From contig NC_009393.2 of assembly GCF_000002875.2 (NCBI RefSeq), positions 375,001 through 412,500 on the forward strand: DNA of 37,500 nucleotides. The letters run 5' to 3'. The notes beneath the pieces were generated by a model that searched no databases, was not told the DNA's origin, and was given only the letters and a program-made list of their open reading frames with translations. Each line of letters begins with the position of its first letter. The first letter of the stretch is position 1. Source of the stretch: Leishmania infantum JPCM5 (taxonomy: Eukaryota; Euglenozoa; Kinetoplastea; Trypanosomatida; Trypanosomatidae). This document shows, in pieces, positions 10,001-22,000 of this stretch. The position numbers were made by a program, and so were the translations under genes.

Positions 10001-13000
10001 CGGCGCCGACGGCCGCTGCACGATCAAGTCACTGCCGTAGTTCACGGCCACCTGCTTCCCCAGCGCGCGAGGCGCTGCCCACAGGTTGAACGTTGCCTCC
10101 CCTGGGCGGTCGACATCCATGTACGGGGTGTACTGCGACTCATAGTAGGACGATACGTCGCGATGTCCAACACGACCTGCGGCGTGGATGGACGTAATGG
10201 CGGGCAGTATCCCTTGCAACATCTCTTGCACTCGGAATTGGTTCCCCTCAATTGGACCGATGCAGCTCACGTGGTAGTCGCCGGGGTTCAGCTGCACCGC
10301 TGCGATGGAGTTGAGGGCGCCGACGGTGTCGTCGGCCTCGAGGAGAAGTCGGTGCCGCGCCCCCTGCAGGGTCGCACCAGCAGCCTCGAAAGGCACTGCG
10401 GCGGCCTCGATGTCGTTTTCTGCTGCTCTGGCGTCCATCTCCCGCATCCGCAAACGTCGTCGCCGCTTCTCTGCCTGCTGCATTGCCGTTTCCAGTCCAG
10501 GAAACCGAAATTGAAGTCGCAGCTGTTTGGGCGTGTTGTTGTAGAAGACCCACCGTGGCGTGATTTGGATGACCATGGGCCGCCCCTCCTGCGCGTTTGG
10601 AAAGAGAATCGAGTAGTTGCAGCTGCGCGTGATGCCGAGCCGCGACAAGGCGGAGACGAACACACCACTGGAGCCGACGTCGATGGGCACCGCACTGGAC
10701 CAGCTGCCGTCCATCCCGATCGCAAAGAAACCCTGCGTGAAGTCAGCGAGCTGGCAGCCAATCAGGAACGGCTCCCCCTGCGACGGGATGATACCGCTGG
10801 TGCTGTTCTGCCCTGGGCAGAGGCGGCGCTGCAGAAAGCTGTCGCTCATGAGCAGCGGGTACTCGGTCAGGTTGTACACCCACAACGCCACTGAAAGCAC
10901 CACCGTGCGGGACATCACGCTCACTTGCACGTAGAAGGCCCGCCCGTGACTGTCACGCAGTTGCAGCAGACGCGGGTGGCGATCCACGGCATCACGCAGG
11001 TGTGTGACGACTGGGTCAAGGTCCGCTGTGAAGAAGGCGTCGCCGGTGCTCTGGGTGAACGACAGGCCCAGAACGAGATTGCTGCCGTACGTGCAGAAGT
11101 GGAGCGGGAGGGCGTGCTGATGGGGAAGAGCATCGTGGGCGCCGAGGGCGACAAGGCTGCGGTAAAAACGTTCTTGATCGTGAAGCCCACGTCCGACACG
11201 TGGCGCTGTCCATTGTGCGATCAGCGTGGCCTCATCTGGGGTCTGTGGGCCGGCAAGCGGGTCCTGCTGAAAAACCACCACCCGCGCGGTGAGGCCGAGG
11301 TGGTTGATAAGCGTGAGGCGGGGGTATAGGGAGATATGCTGCATCAGCCCGTCCGCGGAATACGTGTGGATAACAAACAGTATGAGCAGCCGCTCATCAT
11401 GATCGTCACGGGTGTGGCTAGTGGCGCATCTGTGCAAGGAACTCGTCAAGTCTTTCGCTGTTGCCGCATCTGCTACGTCTACAGGTGGACCGGCCGCGTC
11501 ACCCGCTAAATCAACGCGCCTGAAGGAGAGAAAGCGGCCGCTTTGGAGTTGCCCCAGAACGGTGCGCGTCTCATACCAGCACAGGTGCGTCGTAGCGTCG
11601 TCCATCGTCTCCGCTACACCTGCCGTGGGCCCGGAGACGGTCATGCCGGTAGAGGAGGCCGCGGTAGCACTCGGTGCTGCCGGCGACGGCATCCACCGAG
11701 TCGAGGGGCAGCACACACGCAGCACCACCTCGTTGTGCACGTCCTCTTCATTCAACGGGAGCTGCCAGCCTGGTGGCACCGTCGTCAATGTCGCAGGCAA
11801 GGATGGGGCGCCATCGACCGAGTTGGGCGCTGTGAGCAGTTGCAGTGAAGGCAGCAGCTGCAGCGTGCAGCCGGTTTCGTTGAAGAGAGAGCTTCGTGCT
11901 TGCAGGCGCACGACGAGAAGGTCCCCGCCACCTCCCTCAGTATCCTGCCATGAAGCCATTGGAGTGGTTGCTGTTTTGACGTGATACGGTAGCTGCAGGC
12001 GCCCACGGTGCACCGCTGGCGGGACACGGGCGGTGTTGCGGCTGTGCGGCCGTGCGCTCCGTTGGGCAGCGGGTTTCTGGTTTCCTGTCGTCGTCGATAT
12101 CGTAGCGCTGCTTCGTCGCTGATCCGGGAGCGAGTGGGTTGAAGCGGCGCCACACTGTACCATCTGCAGGCGATCGTAACGGTCGTGGGATCTGTGTAGC
12201 AGCGGCTCTTCACACTGAGCAGGTACGAAGTCGTCGGAAGTGCGGTGACTTGCACCGGCTCTGCTGCTGCTGCTGCTGCTCCCCCGTGCCATTTGAGGAG
12301 CGGCACCCTTTGGAGTGCTGCCGCCCAGCAGCGCCCCGCCCTTCTTCAGCGAGCCCACGCACATGGACGAAGCGCTGCGGGAGAGCAGTGCGGAGGCGTC
12401 GGCCGAGGACGCGGTGAAGGACCGACGGCGAGCATGTCTTCGGTGTTGCTGCTGCTGATGCGGGACAGGCGTCAAGCCATCGTGGCCACCTTCTCCGCTG
12501 GCGACCACGATGGGGTAGCGTGACGTGTCTGCCTCTTCCTCCGCGTCTACACAGGTCAGCGCTAACGAGTACGCAAGCACCTTGCAGCCCCCTCCATTCC
12601 CATTGCCGCCGCCATAGTCACTGATTCCTGTCGCCGTGGCGGGTGTGGCCGCCGCACCTCTGGATGCGGTGGTGCTTACGGTCAAAGCCCTCGCCATGCC
12701 GTACTGCAGGGACGTGAAGGCGAACCAGTTCGTTGTCGTGGCAGAGACAGCGCCGCGAGAGGTGTCCAGCTGCTTTTGCTGCCTCAGAGGAGGCACCGTT
12801 GGCGACGGCTTGGCGGTGCTAACGATTGCCCTTGCTGCCAGCGCTGTCTCGCCCTTGGCATTCAGTGTCCAGGCGCAGTTCACGCCGTCCCACTCGACGC
12901 ACTCGGCTGTGAAGAAGGTCAGCATCAACGAGTGGGCGCGGCGGTATGAGATGAAGATGTCGGTAGTGGAAGATGGTGGCAGCCGGTAGAGCTCGTTGCA

Positions 13001-16000
13001 GCGCCACAACATCGGTGCTGCTGTTTCTGCTGTGGACCGCGATGATGAAGGGTCTGCCGATCTGGCTGCTGCACTCAGCACGTCAGGCGTTGCCGTCGCC
13101 GACACCTTCGCCACCTCCACGCGCTCACAGATGCCGGCAAAGAGGGTGTGGCTGAAACTGTTTAGTAGGCGGTGTGTCGCCATCCCCGGAGAGACGGCTG
13201 CAGTCGTCACGGGTGTCCCCGCACCTGCGGTCACAGATGGCCTGCGGTAGCCGCCACGCTGAGACGGCCGCATCGTCGCCGCGAGGCGGCCGGCGGCGGT
13301 AGTGACGGCAGTGGCAGGGACTTCGTTCACCACGACGGAAGAAGCCGCAAACGATAGTGATGATGGTGTCGCCTCCATTGTCAGAGAAGAGTCGGCGCTC
13401 TGGCCGCCGGCCCCCATCGCCACCGCATCCTGTCGCAGCTGCCGTCGTTGACGCCGAGAGCTCGTGTCCGAGAATGTTTCGGTGCTGGCATTGCTTTGCC
13501 GGCTACTACTGCTGCTCCTCTTACTGTGCCCGCTGTCGTTGCCGTCGTCACCATCTGTGCTAACAGAGGCGCTGCCCGCTGTGGTGTCGCTGCTGGTATC
13601 CCTTCCTGAGTCGTCTTCGCCTCTGAATTTCGTCACAGCAGGCGCCATTGCCACGTGGGCGACCGATGCCGGTGCTGCCGCACTGCTTGCCTCTCCCCCT
13701 GCAGCGGCCGCCATGGTCAGGCGCCGCCTAAGGCTCGTCGCCAGGGTGCTAAATTGGTGATTCATGTAAAGCAACTTTGCCACGATAAGGTGAGAGCATT
13801 GCCAATGGACCCCTTCCACCACCAAGGAGACATGCCGGTTGCTGCTGTGGCGCGACACCGTTTGCGTGAGCGACCACGTCAGTGCCGCGCTCGGCTTGAG
13901 TAGCACGTCCCAGCGACCACGCCCGTGGACCCGCACGCTGGCCCTTTGGCACCGCACCAGGGAGGTGGAGGCGAGGGCCGAGGAGGATGTGCGACGTACC
14001 ATGACGTCCTGTACGCACACCTGCATGAGTGGGTAGCGGTGGTCGCTGAAAATGACCTCGACGGAGGGAGTAAACACCACCCAGGAGAACCCACGTGGCT
14101 GCCGCCGCCGAAGAAGCCGCTGGCGCCTACGCTGCCGCTGCTGCTGCTGCTGCTGCCGTCGCACGTCGACAGTGGGTATGAGGCGCATCTGGTCGTCCTC
14201 CGCACAAATGCGTGAACGCACCTCTTCCTGCACCTCGCCTCCCTCTGCAACAAACTGGCGCAGGAGCGCCTTCGTCGTGCCAGTTCTGCGTGTTGCAGAG
14301 CCCTGCGGGGTGGCGGGCCGCGATGGCTGTCTGTGGCTCTCTTTGCGTGGTCCTGTCGACGATGACCGCGGCCGGTCGATGGTCATCGCCCCTTCTCTTA
14401 CTGCTGCTGTACTTGCGGTCGCCCCGGAGGCGTCGCTGGTATGACTGGCGCGAGCGAAGTCGGTTTGCAACGGCGGGACTGCCGCCACAGTTTGTTCGCG
14501 CGCAGCACCTCCACGAGGGCCACTGCTGCGCCTCTCCTCACCCCCCTCCTCTTCGCTCTTGTCGCTGGAGTCAGCGCCGTCGTACAACTCACTGTCGTGT
14601 TCATCCTCCTCGCCGTGCACGCCGGTGTTGTTCGTGGTAGCCGCTGACGCTTTCCATGCCAAGGTGGCCTCTACGAGTTCGAGGAACGCCCGTTCTACCT
14701 TGCTGTGGGTCAGGTGCTTGGCATACAACCGAAGAGCCTGCAGCTCTCCAGCGTAAGTGGACATGATCAGTAGGTCTGAGCGACCAAGGTCCACCTGCAC
14801 CGGCCCCAGCGAGACAGCGTGATGCCGCCCGTTGCTGCTGCACACGCTCACGTCAACAGGTCCCAGCACCGTCGTGCGCGCCGTCGTCGTGGCTGCGTCG
14901 TAGATAGACTCCGAAAGTACCATGAATCCGGTGCATCGCACGTCGTCGCGCAGCAGCTGCCCGTTGCAGAGGCTCATCCACGACTCCACCGCTGTGCGGA
15001 TGCGCAGCTGCCGGGATTCTCGTCGCGGCTCTATGATGGCTGAGATGTGCGGCATGTAAAGATGCACATTGCGGTGCACAAGCTGCGACTGGTGTGGGTC
15101 TGCATGCGACGACGGAGGCGGTGGTGGCGACGCGTCCACGCTTGCATCCTCGCTTCCCTCCGCGGCTTTGACCCCTGCTGCCGAGGCTTTCGAGATGAAG
15201 GCCAACGAGTCGGGCACAGGTCTTTGGGACGAAGCAGCCGTTTCACGACCATTGCCACCCCCCGCTGAACTCTCTGCCGAGGGCTCCGTAAAGCCCAGCC
15301 GCACCTGGGGGCATTCTAGGTAGCTCCCCTCGCCAATCGCCATGAAGGGCAGTAGCGCCGTCTCCAGACCAACGTTCGCCGTCGTCTCGACCAGGGATGA
15401 GCTCCACAGCGCAAGCGGGAGCCGCACACGGCCGCTGCCGACAAAGCGAACGGTGAGTCCGCCCTGCACCACCATCACCACCCGCTGCAGCCCTGCCGGG
15501 CGGAGAAGCAGTGAGGGGTCGAGCGTGATGTCGTGACCGTTGAGGTACACCGTCAGTAAATTTGTTTCTTGACTGGAGAATACAAGGACGAGGCCATCGC
15601 GGGAGAGGGTGATGTCGTGCTCGAGTTCCCAGAAGGCCTCGCGAATCTCGTGCACGCGCAGACCTTGGCCAGGCTTCCACTGCACGGGTGACAGAATTGG
15701 TGTCGTCGTGGCAACGGCGACGGCGTGCTGGGACCTGTCGGCTACAGGCTCCGCGCGCTTCTCCTTTTCTGTAGCGGCCCGCAGCGCAGCGACCGGCTGC
15801 TCGACGAGGCAGCTAAACCAAGCACGCAACGCGGCTGCGCTGAGGTCGATAGTCAACGTCTCTAGGCGGCACCCCACCTCACCTTGCATCACAATCGCCT
15901 GCCTATGGCCCCCATCGCCGTTGCAGTTCCAGCCATTGACGCTTGTCGAGGCTGCAGTAGGGGCTGCTGCCAATGATGGCGAGTCGGCCAAGTGGCTCCT

Positions 16001-19000
16001 TTCTGCCTGTCTTGTCGGATCGGAAGGCTGCGGCTGCGGCAACACCGGCGCCGATGGTGCAGCGATTGCGTTTGTGTCCTTTGGCGACATCGTTGGAGAT
16101 CCACCGACACTCTCTGCCTCGGGCGCAGTCTCCATGCCTCGCAGGACCTTCGTCACCCACGCAGCGCCTTGAAGGTCTCGTGTCACCGTCTTTGCAGCTT
16201 CCCCTGCCGACGGATATGCGACAGCGGAGGACGGTACGTACAGCTCCACCTGAGTCGTGGAGAGGAGCGGCCGACTGGGACTCTTCACTGAGGTGCACAC
16301 GCACGACTCGAGCTGGACAGATCTCGCGTCGGTGAAGCTGGACACGATGATGCCACTTAGCCGTACGCACAAAGCATCCACACACGCCTCCTCGAGCATG
16401 GCGGTGGGGGCAAGCAACTGCTGCTGCGCAGATGCCGGTAACGCTGGCGATTGGCCCCACCGCAGAGGAGTACGGCTGCGCGCCAGCGGGCTGGCACTTC
16501 TGTTTATGCGACTTCGTGCGGTGCTGCTGTTCGTGCTGGCTGGGTAGAGTGATCGCAGAGGTGCAACACTGGCGGCGAGGAATGTCATGAGACACGGCGT
16601 TTGGGTCGTAGTAGCTGACACAGGACTTGCTGCTGCTGCTGCGCGTCGCGCTGAGGCATGGACCTCCGCGTATCGCTGCCAGAAAGCGCGCTCCTCGGAG
16701 ACTGCGGCGGCGACTGTTTCAACATCGCGGTAGTAGACGAGCCTAAGACACACCTCTGCCACAGTTATGCGCATCTGCAAACGAGGCTGCGTGGCAGCCT
16801 GTGGGCTCAACGTTGGAACGGCCATCGTGACGTGCGCAGACGGGCGAGGGTGCTGATGAGGCTCTCGGCGCTTTTCCTCTTGCACTGCCGACGACGATGA
16901 CAACTTCGAATGACCTTCATGAATCCTTGTACCTCGTAGGTTGGCGGGGCCATCGTGCACTGCCGGTGCTTCCAGCATCCGCATCCCGTCCATCGCGTGC
17001 AGCGAGCTGAGGGGGGTGCGACTCATCGGCACGCTACGCTTTTCCACTTCAGCGATCTCGGCGGCGCCATTACGGGACGGCTTGAGGCCACGCTCTTCGT
17101 CTTTTTCGACCGAGTTGTCGCCATTCGGCTGCTGTTGGTCAAGTTGCCATGATGTTTGAGACTGGCTCTCCACCCACACGCGCTGTTTCGGTGCGCTGTC
17201 GTAACGGAACACATAGATCGTCTTCGCGCGCACCGCCTGCGCTCTTGCCAGCGACGAAGACGCATGCCCGCCGGAGCTGCCGCCAAAACCGTTTCTAGCG
17301 CTCCTAGTGTAGCTGCTCGGTTCACTTCTGCTGCAGGCGAGCGGTGGGAAAGGTGAGGAGAGGGAGGCGCTGGATGTTGTGGCACTGCCTCGCGCTGCCG
17401 TCGGAGGCTCCACGACACAGTGCTTGAGGTAGTACTGACTGACGATCGCGACGCCCTGCGAGACAGGCGGTGTTGCTTCCGCCACCGCACCCTGAGCTCC
17501 AGCTGCTGTCGCTGCACTCGTCCCCTGAACCTTATGCAGCAACATCTCGCTCAGCACAATGTATGCAGAGTTGTTGAGTACGACGTGAATTGGGGTCACT
17601 AGGAAGACAGACGTCGGCAGTGCCTCAGCGGGACGCATGGGGTACATGATAGTTGTGGGTACCGCTGCCGCCGTGACACTGCTTCTGTCGCTGGGGGTCG
17701 ACGGCATTGTGTGAAGCGTTGCACTGGAGAGCGACTGCGAGCGGCGCGCAACTGTGCCGATGGTGTCGTCGCCGCTGCTCACCGCAAAGCTGAGCACCAG
17801 CTCTTCTTCGCTTGTCGCTACGCGCGCGTCCTCCTGCTGGACAGATAGACAGGTGCCCGAGGCTGCAGCCGCGGCGGTACCTCTCTCATGTGCGGCTTCC
17901 CCTGTGTCCGTGCCCGCCACCTGCGCGGCGGCGTCGATGCGCGTGTGCACCTGAAAAGGATAAAGTAGAAGTGGCATGCAAGCTGTCACCAATGGCACGC
18001 TGGGGTGCTGCTTACTCGTTGACTGCGGGTCATCGAGCGATACGACCTCTTCGCCGACAGCGGCTTCGGCCGTGCTGGTGCGCTCTGCGTTAGCCCACCA
18101 AACGTACGCCTCTACTGCCTCCACCTCCACGATAAGCGGCATGGAAAGCGCTAGAGGAAAGCGCTGTGGACAGTGTGCGGTGGTATCGCAGCTGTCGTCG
18201 GCGGGCTGGGCGGCTGAGAGGTGGTTGTGCACGTCGTAATCGTTGCACCGCGCATTCGCGAAGGCCACCGTCACGCCCGCTCGCAGGCCATGCTGTAGTC
18301 CACTCATCCACTCAAACGTGAGGCAGCCGCTATGGATGTGGATAGCCAAGGGTGGGGAAATTAAGGGCAGCAGCTGCGCCTCCGCGTCGGCGTCCGTACC
18401 GCTGCTGTAGCTGCTGCTACCACCACCGCCGGTGGATGTGGTGCAGCAGCATGCGTAGCGCAGCTTCCTGCGCTGACTCTCCTGCAGAATTACGGCATTC
18501 AGCAGGGCAGTCTGCGCGTTTCGAGCCGCAAAAACTGCGCTCACGGCTGCAAGTGTGAAGCACTTCTGTAGCTGCACGAGAGTGGTGGCGTGGGCAAGAT
18601 GCCCTACAATAGCGGGCAGCACTAATCGCCGGCGCACCTCGGCCGCCGTTGGCCCTGTAGCGTGCGACTCGAACAGTATCGCAGGCATCATATCCACCTC
18701 GCCTATGCTGCCGCTACTGCTGCTACGAAGAGACAGAACAGCGTAGCCGTTATCGCGCAACGTCGCCAGCCGCTGCACCGACGTCGCTACCCCTGTCGCT
18801 GCGGTGCACCACAGCTGCTCATGAACCAACACATCTAGCTTCGGTACACGCAACACGCTGTAGCCGGGTGAGGCCACAAAATCCAGGCCCTCCCACAGCA
18901 CCGCTGCCGCCGCTGCGAAGGGCAGATGGAACACGATCGGAGAGGTGTGTACGTTCATGATGAGGCGGCGCGGGTTCTGCGCTGCAGCTGTGGGTATGCT

Positions 19001-22000
19001 GCCGCCGCTACCGCCACTGGTGCTGTTCCCCGCTGACACAAACGTCGGTGACGCGGTGGCCACGCAGCTCGACGTGGAGAGCGGGACCGTGTTGGTGAGA
19101 TTGAAAAATGTGAAGAAGGTTAGCCACGCCGCCACCTCAGCCGGCGAGCGCAGGCTTGCGTGCAAAGGTCCCGGCAGTGCGCCGATGCCGGGCACAGCGG
19201 TGGCAGTCAGGGAGACTCGCAGAGACTCGTCGGGGCTTTCCGGAGAGAACGGCGGGCGGCTGTCCATTGTGTACACCACGTGCACTTGGATGAGGGACGA
19301 GGCCAGCGGCGGTGATGCACAGTGTTGTGGTGCCGCCAAGTACTCTTCGCTCGGAAAGGCAGCTTGTGCTGCGGCAGGCGAATGCGCGGCGCGCGCTCCT
19401 CGGCTCGTCTGTTGCGCGGTACTGCTGGCGCTTCGGCTGCTGCAGGGCCGTGCGGTGTGCTCTTCGGACGTTCTCCATGGCGGTGCTTTCTCATACGTCC
19501 CATGCTCGTCACGGCTTTCAGCGGCGGTGCGCGTGGTACTCGCCTCTGCGCACTGTGCTGTCGTCTCGCTCATCGCACGTGGGAAGGTGTGCAGGGCGGC
19601 TCTGACGCGGGGCATTGCCAGAAACCCTCGCACAGTCACCTCAGCACATCCGTCTCGGCTCAGCATGACAACTTCGCAGTTTGGCAACTCGGCGTGCAGG
19701 TACAGCGGCGCCACACTGCCTTCGCCCCATGGATAGTACAGCTCCGATTCAGAGATCTCGACGCTCAGGCGCATATCGGATGGAAATACTGGTGTCGAGT
19801 ACATGCCAAACGGGGCGAGCGTGGACAACGGCGCAGAGGCGCTTCTCGCCCCACCTTCTGAGGGGCGCGAGATGCGGGCAAAGGCGGCCGCGCCAACCGC
19901 CTCCACGGAGGCGGAGGCAGGCGACCGCGGCGCGAGTGTCGCACCGGGTTGGCTGGGGCGAGAGGAAAAAAGGAGGCGCGAGCCGATGTTACGCAGGCGG
20001 CACAGCGGCAACGACGGTGTGTCGAAGTACGTCCAGACGGCCGTTAGTGTTGGAATATGCATGACGGTCCCCACGTTGGACAGCTTCATAACGACGTTCA
20101 GTCGGCCGTACGGGAAAATGGGTAAGTCCACGTCACTTGGCGCACACATATGAAGTTCCACCTCTGCGCGCATACTGTCTCGCGGCACGAAAAGAGGAAT
20201 GTGCGCCGGTGCACCGATGAGGTAGGCATTCACACCTCTCTGGAGTGCGACGTGGATATCCATGCGTTTGTCACCGTAACGCTGCAGAGAGACGTGTAGG
20301 CATTCTTCGCCAAGAAGCTCCAGGGTGAGCGGTGGCGGCGTTGGTGGTGGGTTCGCACCGGGGCGGCGAAAATCAGCGCTGCCCGCCGCCGCCTTAGCAG
20401 CAGCAGCTGCTGCAGTATCAGTGTGTCCCGGCAGCAAGGTCAAGTCGCCGCTTTTGCTATCCAAAAGAAGCATCATATGACTGCCTGTAAAGAGCCCGAT
20501 GATTTGAGGGGCCGTGTACTTGTCGCGCTCGCTCAGATACACATGGCGGTCTTCATCGTCGCAAAGAATCATCATCACGGTGTCGTAAAGAGACTCCAGA
20601 CTAGATATCAGATCGTTGCCGAGACACACGGTCACGTGGTTGAAATTGCATGTGAAGGCGATGCCGTTGCCCTCAATGCTGTCAGCAAACGGCGAGTACA
20701 CCAAAAAGCCACCTGCCCATACATGAATGTCAATGAAAGACTCTTGTGGCTGCGGTGGAATGCTGTGGCACCACCACTCCGTTGTCCCGCCGGCGGCGCT
20801 GAGGTGAATGTGCCATCCATCACCGAAGGTGGTTCGGATGGAAAACGTCTCTAGCGCCAGCGCGCCGTACTCGATGAACTCAAACCGCAGTGCCAGATTT
20901 ACCTGTGACTTCTCCTTCGATAGCGCATCCTGTTTCGCGTCGCCTGAGCGCCTAGCCTGCAGGTCAGACACAAAGTTGTTCGTGCGACTAGACCATTGCT
21001 GCTTCATGGAGCCAAGAAGCAGCTTCACGTACTCAAACCCCTCAACGTTGGTGGAGATGTTGGCACTGTCGGTCACTACTTCAATGCGAATGCCATCACT
21101 GCCCAGGGCAGGGGTCACGGCAACCGAGCACAGCTGCACAAGAGTGGCATCATTGACAATAGCGCTGATTTCTTGTATTTCAGCCACCGGTGGCCTGCTC
21201 AGCGCGAGAGCTAGCTGAGCGCGCTGTGCGTGCAAGCAGACCCCGTCAGCTTTCCCAGTGACGGACTTCACGATGATGCCAAATGATGAGAACGGCTCCT
21301 GCTGTGTTCTCATCTCCGGGTGGTCCACCTTGTTCCCCACCAGGACCGCAGCATTCGAGACATCCGAGAAGTCCTGATTCAGGAATGGCCTTGCGGCGAC
21401 AATGCATGAGGCCACCTTAGTAACCAGAAGCTCTTGAAAAGATAGGTCGAGGCACGTTACCATCTCTTCAATGACGAGCTCAGCACTGGCTGGGGAGTGC
21501 CCCACCTTTGACACCATAAGCAATACACCGGCGGTGTCGCTACCAGTGATAGCGAGAACGGGTTTATCCTCGTCTACCTCGGCGACGACGGTAGCGGTGG
21601 CGGCGGAGAGCTGTACGCATAGCTTGTCTTTGCTCGCAGTGACGCCGATGTACGCCTGATTCGTGGCACCCCTCAGATTTTGGTCAAGAGAAACTGCGAG
21701 TTCTGCGCACTCAATGGTGAGTCCAATCTCAGCTGGCAGCGCTGTTAAAGGACTCAACTCCAGAAGCGGCTCCTCACATGACTTCTGCTCGTTCAAATAG
21801 AAATACTGCAGATACTGCGCGTACGCGCTACCCTGCGGCGGCCTTTTTGTGCGCTGGAACTGTGCAAAGCACTCTTTTGCCGCATTCCAGCACGCCATGG
21901 CATCTTGCGCAGAGATCCGCACCAGCTGTTCCTCGCTCAAGCTCTGTCCTTCACTGTCGGGGATCCAAGGTGCTTGCAGAAGTTGCAGGCAGAAAGTGAA

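Noticed and set aside
9977..10894. A 305-codon plus-strand open frame inside the VPS13-like gene
   Set aside because: Antisense shadow of the highly GC3-biased giant gene; no independent domain.
18945..19736. A 263-codon plus-strand open frame inside the VPS13-like gene
   Set aside because: Antisense shadow of the giant reading frame with no recognisable motif; the minus-strand frame continues intact across it.
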